Positions 1 to 7,919 of a stretch of DNA of 64,000 nt are shown here, in pieces. Within the stretch, counting starts at the first letter, position 1; every line of letters begins with the position of its first letter. Made by a program: the position numbers and the translations under genes. The notes beneath the pieces were generated by a model. The model saw nothing but the letters and a program-made list of their open reading frames with translations, made no database searches and was not told where the DNA came from. This DNA comes from Coleofasciculus sp. FACHB-T130 (GTDB lineage: Bacteria; Cyanobacteriota; Cyanobacteriia; Cyanobacteriales; FACHB-T130), in assembly GCF_014695375.1 (NCBI RefSeq), contig NZ_JACJOG010000010.1, forward strand, positions 1-64,000, in the 5' to 3' direction.

Positions 1-30
1 GTCATCCCGTAAGGCATAGCGACGTGTCAT
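1..30 (-). CDS. 5' end of a transposase gene (partial)
   Basis: Only the first ten codons lie in the window, reading MTRRYALRDD on the minus strand. This matches the usual start of IS5-type (DUF4096) transposases, which open with a Y-A-L-R-D-D/E-Q-W block. A good ribosome binding site (AGGAGT, 37-42 on the minus strand) precedes the ATG at 30. The element therefore extends to the left of the window, and its right end should lie within the next hundred bases or so. I could not identify the terminal inverted repeat, since the partner end is not visible. The call rests on ten residues and the ribosome binding site. Confidence 0.5.
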   Translation of the reverse strand, partial: MTRRYALRDD

Positions 31-427
31 GATAGCACTCCTGTTGTGTGACTTAATAGAATCCAGTTATCGATTTTAAGCCCGTTGCAGACCTAATTGA
101 TGACACGCCCTAGAGTACGATAACGGCTATAGCCGTCCTAAATAATTCGTGAATTATGAGACCTCAACTTCTTAGAGAAGCTGGGGATCTGAAGGGTGGC
201 ATCTCGCAAATCCAATAGAATTACTATGGATTTAATTAGCAGGAGATTTATAGGATAAATATCAAATTATTATTTTTATAATATTTATCTTTAGGTCATA
301 AAAAATTCTGGTAAAATTTAATGGTTGCTCTAAATATTCAATGTTGTATATTTGTAGAATCAAAGCGCAGCAAAATACTAAAAAAATTAACAATAAAGTA
401 ATAGAAAATTTTAATCAGCGGCACTAT
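31..427. other. non-coding, AT-rich, right flank of the transposase gene
   Basis: No credible gene. Bases 121-134 hold a perfect 14-base palindrome (ACGGCTATAGCCGT), and about 165-187 an imperfect hairpin built on CTTCT/AGAAG. From about 240 the sequence becomes very AT-rich. One end of the left-edge insertion sequence should lie here, but it cannot be placed without the other end. Confidence 0.4.
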
Positions 428-646
428 TTATATTAGGGCAGAAATTTCATCTACAACTTTCAGCCGGTTCTTGCGGACAGCGTAAAGTAGCCGATCAATT
501 GCTCGCTTGTCTTCTTCGCTGATTGCATCTTGCAACAGTGCAGCCATCAGCCCATATCGGTCAGCCAGGGTAATGCTACCAGTGTAGGTAGCTTGAGCAA
601 ATAGTTCAGCGATCGCAGAGTCGAGAGGGCAGATTTGAACAGGCAT
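428..646 (-). CDS. small conserved cyanobacterial protein, antitoxin-like
   Basis: The 72-residue product begins MPVQICPLDSAIAELF and carries a central block ADRYGLMAALL followed by EEDKRAIDRLLYAVRKNRLKVVDE. I recognise it as a kind of short helical protein common in cyanobacteria and often found beside toxin genes, but I cannot name the family. No toxin-like gene lies beside it: downstream on the same strand is non-coding sequence and then the transposase gene. It is a stand-alone gene or an orphaned antitoxin whose partner was lost. Function is inferred from size and composition only. Confidence 0.55.
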   Translation of the reverse strand: MPVQICPLDSAIAELFAQATYTGSITLADRYGLMAALLQDAISEEDKRAIDRLLYAVRKNRLKVVDEISALI

Positions 647-807
647 CTTACGGACATTAACTCGATACTTCTAATATCACGCTTTTGTCTGGTTTACTAA
701 GTGATTAACCACTGTAAAAAATGTGACGATACCCTAGATAATCATGCGATCGCCGGTCTAAGTAAAGGTGATGAGCAGCTAATTGCTGAGTGATATAAAT
801 CACACAA

Positions 808-1239
808 CTAGCCCTGCGACGGAGACTGCTCTGGGTGCGATTCTACTTTGGGCTGAACCACAACCGAAAGATACTCGCGGTAACGACAAATCTTGTCGCC
901 ACGAACATCGAAAGCGATCGCCCCTCGGTTCTGATAAGGCTTCCCCCGCAGATGCCCTTGAGAGCGAATCTCGAACACAACGGTCGTCTCGTTACTGGTG
1001 ACGCCATCTAGCGTCACCACCAGCTCATTGTTGAAAGCTTCAGACGCATACTCAAAGAAAGCAGCTGCCCGTGCTTTACCGACATTTTCCCCCTGATATT
1101 GCCCCACTGGAAACCAGAAGCTAAAGTCATCCGCAAGCATTTCCAAAAACGGTTCCCACTTGCCGGTTCCCATCCCCTGAATGAAGTGCCCAAATGCACG
1201 CTGGGCAGTTTCCATCGTGCTTTGTTGTGTTTGTGCCAT
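808..1239 (-). CDS. SnoaL/NTF2-like domain protein
   Basis: About 143 residues, the size of a single NTF2-like cone domain. The order is typical: an N-terminal helix (ETAQRAFGHFIQGMGTGKW), an 'F-L-E-M-L-A-D-D-F-S-F-W-F-P-V-G' strand, a helix with AAAFFEYASEAFN, then strands ending in KICRYREYLSV. Such domains serve either as small isomerase/hydrolase-like enzymes or as ligand-binding proteins, and no catalytic set is recognisable here. I chose the ATG at 1239; a TTG at 1257 would add six residues. It stands alone, convergent with nothing and divergent from the cupin gene. The substrate is unknown. Confidence 0.7.
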   Translation of the reverse strand: MAQTQQSTMETAQRAFGHFIQGMGTGKWEPFLEMLADDFSFWFPVGQYQGENVGKARAAAFFEYASEAFNNELVVTLDGVTSNETTVVFEIRSQGHLRGKPYQNRGAIAFDVRGDKICRYREYLSVVVQPKVESHPEQSPSQG

Positions 1240-1453
1240 GTTTGTAAGCTGCTGCAACTAAATCAATTGTGGCAAAAACAAGCGGAGAGAAGCCGTAGAA
1301 ACCTCATCGGAACCGCAGGATGCCTGCTTGCACGCTTCGGATGCCGCTACCAGCTACTAGCACCCTCGATATATTGTCCCACCGATAATTAGTGCAGAGG
1401 AACTTTCAAAAATGCGGCAAAATTGAGATGCGAATCTTCGGAGACAAGCAGGG

Positions 1454-1846
1454 ATGAATAGCAACCAAAATGAGGGGCAGGCTTCGATTCTGCCCTTACC
1501 TGAAGATAGTGACACAATGCGGATACGACCTTGGGGCACAGTCACTGTTTTAGAAGAAGGGCAACGCTACCGGATTAATCGCATTGAACTCAACCCAGGT
1601 CATCACATTAGTACCCAAATGCACTATCACCGCAGCGAACACTGGATCGTTGTATCTGGCACCGCCAAAGTGATTTGTGATGGTAAAGAGACAACCTTAA
1701 TTCAAAAACAGTCAACCTACGTGCCGATGTCTACAGCTCATCGGGTTGAAAATCCAGGGTGTATTCCTCTAGTGATGATTGAAGTCCAAAATGGGGAATA
1801 TCTGGGAGAGGATGACATCATCCGTTTCGACGACGCGGAAACCTAA
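1454..1846 (+). CDS. cupin, mannose-6-phosphate isomerase type II-like
   Basis: A 130-residue single-domain protein matching the C-terminal isomerase domain of bifunctional mannose-1-phosphate guanylyltransferase/mannose-6-phosphate isomerases. It has the diagnostic RPWGTVTVLEEGQRYRINRI opening, then the metal-binding cupin motif 1 HHISTQMHYHRSEHWIVVSG (ligand histidines and glutamate) and motif 2 with AHRVENPG. The guanylyltransferase half is absent, as is common for cyanobacterial stand-alone versions. Expected role: interconversion of mannose-6-phosphate and fructose-6-phosphate, or another sugar-phosphate reaction, in the cytoplasm. The start ATG follows a GGG-rich stretch. A hairpin suited to termination lies about 55 bases beyond the stop. 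Confidence 0.85.
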   Translation: MNSNQNEGQASILPLPEDSDTMRIRPWGTVTVLEEGQRYRINRIELNPGHHISTQMHYHRSEHWIVVSGTAKVICDGKETTLIQKQSTYVPMSTAHRVENPGCIPLVMIEVQNGEYLGEDDIIRFDDAET

Positions 1847-1899
1847 CATCGCAAAATCAAAGGATATCGTGGTTCTCACTTGAATCAAATACAAGAGCG

Positions 1900-1942
1900 A
1901 ACCCCTAGCCTATTCCCTATAAGGGAAGGGGCTAGGGGTTTT
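1900..1942 (+). terminator. hairpin repeat downstream of the cupin gene
   Basis: An 11-bp stem (AACCCCTAGCC paired with GGCTAGGGGTT) encloses a second short stem (TTCCCT/AGGGAA), followed by four T residues. It probably terminates the cupin transcript. It also belongs to the CCCC-TTCCC type of dispersed intergenic repeat seen again near 2455, 26480 and 40440. Confidence 0.5.
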
Positions 1943-1982
1943 ATACAAACACAGAAAAATGTAAGGGAAGGGGTCTAGGAGG

Positions 1983-2399
1983 CTAGCTGTTTTTGCAACA
2001 AGTAGAAATACGCATCAAAACTTTATCAACATTCTGTCTTACTTCTTCATTCTTAATTCGTAATAAACGCAATCCTCTGGCTGACAAAATTTTGTCGCGT
2101 TCTGCATCATATTCAGCTTGTCGTTCGTGAATTTCTCCATCAATTTCTACGACCAATCCGACAGCGTGACAGTAGAAATCTACAATAAATCCATTAATAA
2201 TCTGCTGGCGGCGGAAGTGGAAACCATTTAACCGATTAGCGCGAAGATATTGCCAAAGAATTTTTTCTTCGTCGGTCATTTGTTTGCGAAGTTCTTTGGC
2301 ACGTTCCACTTTAGCTGAGGTTACATTTTGTCCAATAACAATATTGCGAGTTCCCTCTTTTCTCGGTGACGAGGGTTGATGAGGTGTTGGGTTATTCAT
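1983..2399 (-). CDS. DUF559 domain protein, Vsr-like endonuclease fold
   Basis: The 138-residue product has the DUF559 signature: KELRKQMTDEEKILWQYLR, then NGFHFRRQQIINGFIVDFYC (the 'F-R-R-Q/H-x-I-x-x-F-I-V-D-F-Y-C' core), VVEIDGEIHERQAEYDAERD, and the end LRLLRIKNEEV. The fold resembles very-short-patch-repair and PD-(D/E)xK nucleases; the Asp of VDFYC and the Glu of VEIDG are the likely metal ligands. These genes are scattered in cyanobacteria and often move with repeats, and here one repeat lies on each side. Biological substrate unknown. The first ATG lacks a clear ribosome binding site, so the true start could be downstream. Confidence 0.8.
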   Translation of the reverse strand: MNNPTPHQPSSPRKEGTRNIVIGQNVTSAKVERAKELRKQMTDEEKILWQYLRANRLNGFHFRRQQIINGFIVDFYCHAVGLVVEIDGEIHERQAEYDAERDKILSARGLRLLRIKNEEVRQNVDKVLMRISTCCKNS

Positions 2400-2440
2400 C
2401 GACTAAGTATGAAGATATATTGGTATCTTTCATTGTGGTT

Positions 2441-2527
2441 GACCTCTCCCCCAACCCCTCTCCGAAGCGGAGAGGGGAGCCGGAAGCCCCCTTCCCTTGT
2501 AGGGAAGGGGGTTGGGGGTTAGGTTTT
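2441..2527. repeat. dispersed double-hairpin intergenic repeat
   Basis: Two perfect hairpins in a row: CCCCTCTCC with GGAGAGGGG around a 5-base loop (2455-2477), and CCCCCTTCCCT with AGGGAAGGGGG around a 3-base loop (2487-2511). A T-rich tail (GGTTTTTT) follows. The same design recurs at 26480-26556 and 40437-40484. It is probably a REP-like element typical of cyanobacteria and may act as a terminator on the plus strand. Confidence 0.6.
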
Positions 2528-2611
2528 TTGGTGATAGGCGGAGGATGCGATCGCACTTTTGAAATCAAGATGCAATCGCATCTGCATCATCATTGACTTA
2601 GCGCACCAACA

Positions 2612-2965
2612 TTAAATAAACATCTTCACAGTTTCATACACAAGGGTGGTGGAGTCAGCAATCTGCTGATTGTTCACTGTTATCAGAGCTGATAATTTTA
2701 CTTTCTGAAGAATAATGTCACCCTCAAGCCCTGAAAAAATGTTCTTCCATTTCACCCCGTTGCTCTGATACTGCTCCAATTTAGCGATCTTATCCTTTGT
2801 TAATCCGCCCAATTTAACCGTGTAAGTTTTTTTCTTACACGGATACCTTGAAATACTACTACCGCTATTTATGGGAACCGTAATGGGCAAGTTTATCTCA
2901 CCCTCCTGGATTTGGCTGAGATGGACACCATACCCTGGTAGACCAGGTATTTGAATGTATGACAC
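2612..2965 (-). CDS. hypothetical protein, unrecognised
   Basis: 117 residues starting from GTG at 2965, well supported by an AGAGGAA ribosome binding site 8 bases upstream. The product begins MSYIQIPGLPGYGVHL and ends in TLVYETVKMFI. It is rich in short beta-type stretches, has a central KKKTYTVKLGGLTKDKI segment, no signal peptide and no membrane segment. It is more AT-rich and uses more Ile/Lys/Asn than the neighbours, suggesting acquisition. I do not recognise a family. A beta-rich structural protein is possible but is only a guess. Confidence 0.5.
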   Translation of the reverse strand: MSYIQIPGLPGYGVHLSQIQEGEINLPITVPINSGSSISRYPCKKKTYTVKLGGLTKDKIAKLEQYQSNGVKWKNIFSGLEGDIILQKVKLSALITVNNQQIADSTTLVYETVKMFI

Positions 2966-3061
2966 GATTTAGTTCCTCTAGTTATTTGAATAATTGCATA
3001 GTAGCCCTGTCAAGGTGTTAACCAACAGGTTTTCGTGTTTTGAGCGAATTTGTCTGTATTG

Positions 3062-3090
3062 ATTAGCAATAACCTGAGCTTATTGCTAAT
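3062..3090. other. perfect 11-bp hairpin
   Basis: ATTAGCAATAA pairs with TTATTGCTAAT across a 7-base loop. It lies in the non-coding stretch 2966-3188 between the GTG-started hypothetical gene and the acnB remnant. There is no T-run, so a terminator role is not clear. It shares the GCTAAT/ATTAGC core with the repeat at 17738-17777. Confidence 0.4.
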
Positions 3091-3188
3091 GAAATTAGCA
3101 ACCTTGAAGATGTGCTTTCTGGTTCGCCATAGCTTATACTTGAGACCCTGGTGGTTTTTTTATACTGGCGATCGTCCGTCATCAGTCA

Positions 3189-3298
3189 CTAGCGTAACGC
3201 ACCAGTTTAAATTCCTATATATCCTCAATTCGGGGCATTTCTTCCGGCGCAATTAGGCAACCTTTACCTCAAAAACAAGTATTTGTGTAAGTTGAGAC
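3189..3298 (-). pseudogene. decayed duplicate of the acnB 3' end
   Basis: This stretch aligns base by base with the last ~110 bases of the intact acnB gene (4018-4129). Both begin CTAGCG[C/T]AACGCACCAG at the stop codon, share ATATCCTCAAT, CTTCC and CCTCAAAA blocks, and end in AAGTTGAGA. The copy has many substitutions and two small deletions (one base, then two), so it cannot encode the same peptide. It lies immediately downstream of the Uma2 gene, which is thus bracketed by two acnB 3' ends. It is either a partial duplication or the old acnB tail displaced by an insertion. Confidence 0.75.
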
Positions 3299-3305
3299 TG
3301 AAATT

Positions 3306-3953
3306 TTACGATGCTGCAATTTGCTCTCGTACCCAAGTCCTAAAAGCTTTCATTGTTTTATTCCTACCAGCAGCCTTTACCTGCCTCAAATACTGAGGAA
3401 TCACCTCAATAAGCGGTAAATTAGGAAAAATCAGACTAAAATCTGACTCGATATACTTACCGTCTCGTATTATATTAATTTGTAACTTCCCTTTTTCAAA
3501 TCGCCAAAGCTCAGGCACTCCTAATGCTTCATAAATACTCGGATGAGTGCGAGAAGTTATATCTATCTCTAAGGCTAAATCTGGAGGTAGGTCGATGGAT
3601 AAGTCTAATTTTTCTTTTCCTCGTACTGCTGCTTCATTTTGAATATAAAAACAGTTATCGGGTTCTATCCCTTTCAGCATATCCCGGTTTTTAAAAGTAG
3701 TAGAACCAAGAGGATAAAAATCAATATCTAGTTCTTCTAAAATAATTTCAATAAAGTTGCTGATAAACAGTTTATTGGTTTCATGCTCTGACAAGGGTGT
3801 CATGATTTCTAATATTCCATTGTCATAGGCTACTCTTGACGCCCGATGTTCGCCTAACTCTTCTAAAATGGTTTCAAATTCTTGCCAGGTTATATCTTCT
3901 AGAAAAACTTTATGACCAGGCGGGATATTAAATCGCTTTAACTCCAACAGCAT
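3306..3953 (-). CDS. Uma2 family (DUF820) endonuclease-like protein
   Basis: 215 residues with the Uma2/DUF820 architecture: N-terminal ITWQEFETILEELGEHRASR, YDNGILEIMTPLSEHE near residue 50, then GIEPDNCFYIQN, PPDLALEIDITSRT (the D...E-x-D core of the PD-(D/E)xK-like fold) and IYEALGVPELWRF, which is the family's most recognisable block. These proteins are greatly expanded in cyanobacteria; the cellular role is unknown, and mobility-linked nuclease activity is a common suggestion. The start ATG has a GAGG ribosome binding site 8 bases upstream. The C-terminus has an extra basic tail (about residues 190-215). It sits between intact acnB and the acnB remnant. Confidence 0.9.
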   Translation of the reverse strand: MLLELKRFNIPPGHKVFLEDITWQEFETILEELGEHRASRVAYDNGILEIMTPLSEHETNKLFISNFIEIILEELDIDFYPLGSTTFKNRDMLKGIEPDNCFYIQNEAAVRGKEKLDLSIDLPPDLALEIDITSRTHPSIYEALGVPELWRFEKGKLQINIIRDGKYIESDFSLIFPNLPLIEVIPQYLRQVKAAGRNKTMKAFRTWVREQIAAS

Positions 3954-3980
3954 CTTTAAGCCTCATCTTCAATATTGGAA

Positions 3981-4005
3981 GTAGGGTGGTCAATGCCCAC
4001 CCTAC
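3981..4005. repeat. short palindromic intergenic repeat (GTAGGGTGG type)
   Basis: GTAGGGTGG pairs with CCACCCTAC across a 7-base loop, between the acnB stop and the Uma2 start. A close relative with the same loop theme (GGCATTGACC) is at 54892-54916 after a receiver gene. It may also terminate the acnB transcript, although no T-run follows. Confidence 0.55.
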
Positions 4006-4017
4006 TTTAATTATCGA

Positions 4018-6627
4018 CTAGCGCAACGCACCAGAGGGAATACCCAAAATATCCTCAATCTTAGGCATATCTTCCAAGGAAATTACGCGACCTTCATCCT
4101 CAAAATTAGCAATTTGGTCGAAGTTGAGATAGCGATACAAATCACCCGCAAAAGGATGAATTTTCTTCGCCACAATCTCCATGTATTCTTGCACTGTGGG
4201 AATGCGTCCTAACATCGCACAAACAGCAGCTAATTCAGCCGAACCGAGATAAACTCGCGCATCTTTACCCATGCGATTGTTGAAGTTGCGAGTGGAAGTA
4301 GAAAATACGGTTGTACCGTCATCTACACGCGCCTGATTTCCCATGCAGAGACTACATCCCGGCATCTCCGTACGCGCACCTGCGGCATCAAATACGCTAT
4401 AAACACCTTCTTCTTTTAGTTGGTGTTCATCCATTCGGGTTGGGGGACAAATCCAGAGACGAGTTTTAACTGCTGCTTCGCCTTCCAACACTTTCGCAGT
4501 GGCGCGATAATGACCAATATTCGTCATGCAAGAACCGACGAATACTTCTTGTACGGGGTCATTCTGAACCTCGGACAGCAACTTAACATTATCTGGGTCA
4601 TTGGGTGCGGCGACGATTGGTTCCTTGATTTTGTTCAAGTCAATCTCGATAATTTCCGCATATTCTGCATCTGAATCGGCTTCCATTAATACGGGATTTG
4701 CCAACCATTCTTCCATTTTTGCAACGCGGCGCATGATGGTACGGGCATCTTGATAACCCCGCGCTACCATATTTTTCATCAGCGCTACGTTGGAACGCAG
4801 ATATTCAGAAACTGTCTCGATACTTAACTTAATTGTGCAGCCTGCACAAGAACGTTCAGCACTCGCATCGGTCAGTTCAAAAGCTTGCTCAACTTTTAAG
4901 TTTGGCAAGCCTTCAATTTCCATGATTCGCCCGGAGAAGATGTTTTTCTTGTTCTGCTTCTCTGCTGTTAGCAAACCTTTTTGAATTGCCACGTAGGGAA
5001 TTGCGTTCACGATATCCCGCAGCGTCACACCCGGTTGCAACTCGCCTTTGAACCGCACTAAGACGGATTCTGGCATATCTAAAGGCATCACGCCCAAAGC
5101 TGCTGCAAAGGCAACTAAGCCGGAACCTGCGGGGAAGGAAATTCCCAAGGGGAAGCGGGTGTGGGAGTCGCCGCCCGTTCCTACGGTATCGGGTAGCAGC
5201 ATCCGGTTTAGCCACGAATGGATAATGCCATCGCCGGGACGCAAGGCGACGCCGCTGCGAGAGGCAAAGAAATCGGGCAGTTCGTGGTGGGTTTTGATGT
5301 CAACTGGCTTCGGATAAGCGGCGGTGTGGCAGAAACTCTGCATCACCAAATCTGCGCTGAAACCGAGACAGGCGAGTTCTTTCAACTCGTCGCGGGTCAT
5401 GGGTCCTGTTGTATCCTGAGAACCAACCGTTGTCATCAGCGGTTCGCAGGAAGTGCCGGGACGCACACCATTGAGACCGCAAGCTTTCCCGACCATCTTC
5501 TGCGCTAGAGTAAATCCTTTGCCGGTATCGATGGGGGGTCGAGGACGGATGAAGATTGGACTGGGTTCTACTAATCCGAGGGCAATTCTGGTTTTATCGG
5601 TGAGGGTACGTCCAATCAGGAGGGGAATACGTCCGCCTGCGCGTACTTCGTCGGTGATGGTGTCGGGTTTGAGGCTGAAGGTGGATATTACTTCGCCTGA
5701 TTCGTTGGTAATTTCACCTTTGTAAGGATAAATGGTGATTACCATGCCGGTTTCCATCTGGGTAACATCGCACTGGATGGGCAATGCGCCTGCATCTTCG
5801 GCGGTGTTGAAGAAAATCGGCGCGATCGCACTCCCTAATACATATCCCCCAGCCCGTTTATTGGGTACGAAGGGTATATCGTGCCCGATGTGCCACAAAA
5901 CGGAGTTAATCGCAGATTTCCGGGAGGAACCCGTTCCTACGACATCCCCTACATACGCTACGGGATGCCCTTTTTTCTTCAACTCGACAATCGTTTCCAA
6001 ACTTCCCGGTTGCCGAGATTCCAGCATTGCCAAGGCGTGCAAGGGAATATCCGGGCGGGTTGTGGCATGGGTTGCGGGAGATAAATCGTCGGTGTTCGTC
6101 TCTCCGGGCACCTTGAAGACGGTGACGGTAATCGCTTCTGGCAAGGTGGGGCGACTGGTAAACCACTCCGCCGCCGCCCAAGCGTCAATGACTTGCTTGG
6201 CATAGGAATTCGTCTCGGACAATTCCAAGACATCGTGGAAGGCATCATACACCAGCATGATTTTGCTTAAAGCTGTTGCGGCGGCTGATGCCAATTCATC
6301 GTCAGATTTGAGTAAATCTATCAACGATTGCACGTTGTAGCCGCCTACCATTGTTCCCAGCAGTTCTACTGCATAGATGGGGGTAACTAAAGGGCTAATG
6401 GTTTCACCTTTGGCGACAGCGGTGAGAAAGCCAGCTTTCACGTAAGCAGCCGGATCGACGCCTGGAGGAATGCGATCGCGCAGCAATTCCAACAATGTCT
6501 CTTCTTCACCGGCTGGAGGATTTTTCAACAATTCGCACAATTGAGAAGTCTGCTGGGCATCCAGCGGCAGTGGTGGAATTCCGAGTGCCGCCCTTTCAGC
6601 GACGTGTTGACGATAAGATTCAAGCAT
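4018..6627 (-). CDS. acnB: aconitate hydratase B
   Basis: AcnB interconverts citrate and isocitrate (and often hydrates 2-methylaconitate) in the cytoplasm, feeding the cyanobacterial TCA pathway and 2-oxoglutarate supply for nitrogen assimilation. The 869-residue product has normal AcnB length and order: an N-terminal HEAT-like helical domain, the swivel domain with [21 protein letters not shown] and [13 protein letters not shown], then the catalytic core. The [4Fe-4S] ligands are visible as GSCMTNIGH (Cys about 700) and CSLCMGNQ (Cys about 758 and 761). I start at the ATG at 6627, preceded by AGGAGAG; an in-frame start at 6651 has no such site. Monocistronic on the minus strand; a decayed copy of its 3' end lies at 3189-3298. 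Confidence 0.97.
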   Translation of the reverse strand: MLESYRQHVAERAALGIPPLPLDAQQTSQLCELLKNPPAGEEETLLELLRDRIPPGVDPAAYVKAGFLTAVAKGETISPLVTPIYAVELLGTMVGGYNVQSLIDLLKSDDELASAAATALSKIMLVYDAFHDVLELSETNSYAKQVIDAWAAAEWFTSRPTLPEAITVTVFKVPGETNTDDLSPATHATTRPDIPLHALAMLESRQPGSLETIVELKKKGHPVAYVGDVVGTGSSRKSAINSVLWHIGHDIPFVPNKRAGGYVLGSAIAPIFFNTAEDAGALPIQCDVTQMETGMVITIYPYKGEITNESGEVISTFSLKPDTITDEVRAGGRIPLLIGRTLTDKTRIALGLVEPSPIFIRPRPPIDTGKGFTLAQKMVGKACGLNGVRPGTSCEPLMTTVGSQDTTGPMTRDELKELACLGFSADLVMQSFCHTAAYPKPVDIKTHHELPDFFASRSGVALRPGDGIIHSWLNRMLLPDTVGTGGDSHTRFPLGISFPAGSGLVAFAAALGVMPLDMPESVLVRFKGELQPGVTLRDIVNAIPYVAIQKGLLTAEKQNKKNIFSGRIMEIEGLPNLKVEQAFELTDASAERSCAGCTIKLSIETVSEYLRSNVALMKNMVARGYQDARTIMRRVAKMEEWLANPVLMEADSDAEYAEIIEIDLNKIKEPIVAAPNDPDNVKLLSEVQNDPVQEVFVGSCMTNIGHYRATAKVLEGEAAVKTRLWICPPTRMDEHQLKEEGVYSVFDAAGARTEMPGCSLCMGNQARVDDGTTVFSTSTRNFNNRMGKDARVYLGSAELAAVCAMLGRIPTVQEYMEIVAKKIHPFAGDLYRYLNFDQIANFEDEGRVISLEDMPKIEDILGIPSGALR

Positions 6628-6880
6628 TTTCAACTCTCCTAGTCTCAGCAAAATTTGGGGGCGGTAGCGCTTTTATCGCATCGCTTTTGTGTTCTCAATC
6701 GGGAGGATGCGATTCACACGCTTTTGCCCTCGATAGGTAGAAGTCAACACAAGGTATGGCGCTACTACTTAAGTCGCAGATCAACTTTATTAATTATTGT
6801 GAAAAAATGGAATAAAATTTGTAGGATTCGCTGCAACTACCCTTACCCGTAACGGTTGATCTGGCAGGATACATTCCCAT
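6628..6880. other. acnB upstream region
   Basis: Non-coding upstream of acnB. It contains the AGGAGAG site at 6634-6640 and an AT-rich block near 6785-6825 that could hold the promoter. I cannot place promoter boxes with confidence. Confidence 0.3.
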
Positions 6881-6909
6881 AAAAAAAGGGCGATCGCTCT
6901 CTATCGCCC
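6881..6909 (-). terminator. strong intrinsic terminator (minus strand)
   Basis: Read on the minus strand, GGGCGAT pairs with ATCGCCC (6888-6909) and is followed by seven T residues. It lies about 165 bases downstream of the DUF4278 gene and upstream of acnB. The stem includes a HIP1-type GCGATCGC palindrome. Confidence 0.7.
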
Positions 6910-7075
6910 ACGTAGCTTTATAAACCAGGAATCCGTCGTCTTCAGCTTTGAAGATTTCGTGCTTAGATAAGATTTTACACCTAAAGGGGGAGGAGTGCGC
7001 TCCTTCACTCTTTACGGTTGAGTCAGCAGTTACTGCTGACTCAACCGCAAGCACCGCCAGATATTCCGGAAACTC
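6910..7075 (-). other. structured region between the DUF4278 gene and its terminator
   Basis: Three hairpins occur in 166 bases: TCTTCA/TGAAGA near 6937-6952, AGGAG/CTCCT at 6991-7004, and a perfect 14-bp stem GGTTGAGTCAGCAG/CTGCTGACTCAACC with a 3-base loop at 7016-7046. With the terminator at 6881-6909 this forms a highly structured 3' region, which could be a long 3' UTR or a separate small RNA. Confidence 0.4.
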
Positions 7076-7501
7076 CTAGAGGCACAATGTCAGTTGCTTC
7101 GACTCTGCTTCTAGAAGGCGAATTAGATTTTCGTCACCTTTGGCTTTAGCGACTTGTATCCGATGTTCCAGGCTGCGGTGGATATTCGCTAAGTGACTTT
7201 TAGCGGCGTTATCCAACACTTTTCGCCGACTTGTATCGGTTGGCAATTTCCAATCGCCTAGAGGTGCCATCCCTTCGCATGAGATTTGCCTCTCTAGAGC
7301 ATCCCTAGTCGTGCCGGTTTTGCCGATGAAGTAGGGGACTCCCCGATAGTTCAAGTTAACAATCGCATCGGGAACTGCAATATGTCTGGGATATGCAACG
7401 TTGTAAGTCTGTCCCCGATACTTCCCCACAATCTCGCTTTCGGTTACTTCCAGCGTGGGTGAAGTTTTTTCGTAGCTGACGCCGCGATAAGAGAGTTTCA
7501 T
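7076..7501 (-). CDS. DUF4278 domain protein
   Basis: 141 residues starting at ATG 7501, supported by GGAGG 9 bases upstream; a longer in-frame opening exists but lacks a binding site. The N-terminal ~45 residues, MKLSYRGVSYE...EIVGKYRGQTYNV, match the DUF4278 domain common in cyanobacteria, and LNYRGVPYFIG near residue 80 is a second copy-like 'YRGV-Y' element. The C-terminal third is helical and charged (HRSLEHRIQVAKAKGDENLIRLLEAESKQL). Function unknown; relatives are often stress- or light-responsive small proteins, which is inference here. Confidence 0.8.
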   Translation of the reverse strand: MKLSYRGVSYEKTSPTLEVTESEIVGKYRGQTYNVAYPRHIAVPDAIVNLNYRGVPYFIGKTGTTRDALERQISCEGMAPLGDWKLPTDTSRRKVLDNAAKSHLANIHRSLEHRIQVAKAKGDENLIRLLEAESKQLTLCL

Positions 7502-7919
7502 AAGTTTCGCCTCCGATTGAGTTTCCTGAGTATTTGTGACTAAGCAAGGCACGCTGCTTCGCGATCGCGCTCTACTTTTATTCCCCAGAGCCACTGACGG
7601 CTATGAATACTCAGTCAGTGGTGAACTAGCTAATTTATTTCTGTATCTATTTTTACATTTTTCCTTTTAAAGTGTCAATTTTTAAGAGATTTTAAGAAAA
7701 TCTTTTGAGCGATCGCCAGGAAGTCGTCCAACTTACTTCCTCGGCGGCTGAGGCTAACTGCTTGACCTGATTCAGTTGCTGGGAGAAGCGACAAGCCGCT
7801 GTACAAATCGGGAAACAATCAATGGTTAATCAACGACACTAAAAATATTCGATAATCTTCTATCGGAAGTATTAAACCTTATCTACCTCCTAGGAAGGAT
7901 AAAGAAGTCTGTTTTAGTA
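7502..7919. other. intergenic region between divergent genes
   Basis: About 420 bases separate the DUF4278 gene and the plus-strand exported-protein gene. Both promoters should be here, and the sequence 7630-7700 is AT-rich. Bases around 7710 and 7560 carry HIP1 sites. No gene is visible. Confidence 0.35.

Noticed and set aside
3050-3256. Plus-strand open frame of 68 codons
   Set aside because: Overlaps the decayed acnB fragment on the other strand, has no ribosome binding site and no protein-like pattern.
5732-6205. Long open frame opposite to acnB (157 codons)
   Set aside because: Antisense shadow of a well-conserved gene; its composition follows acnB codon structure.
6794-7054. Minus-strand open frame of 86 codons
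   Set aside because: Covers the terminator and hairpins described above, lacks a binding site and resembles no family.
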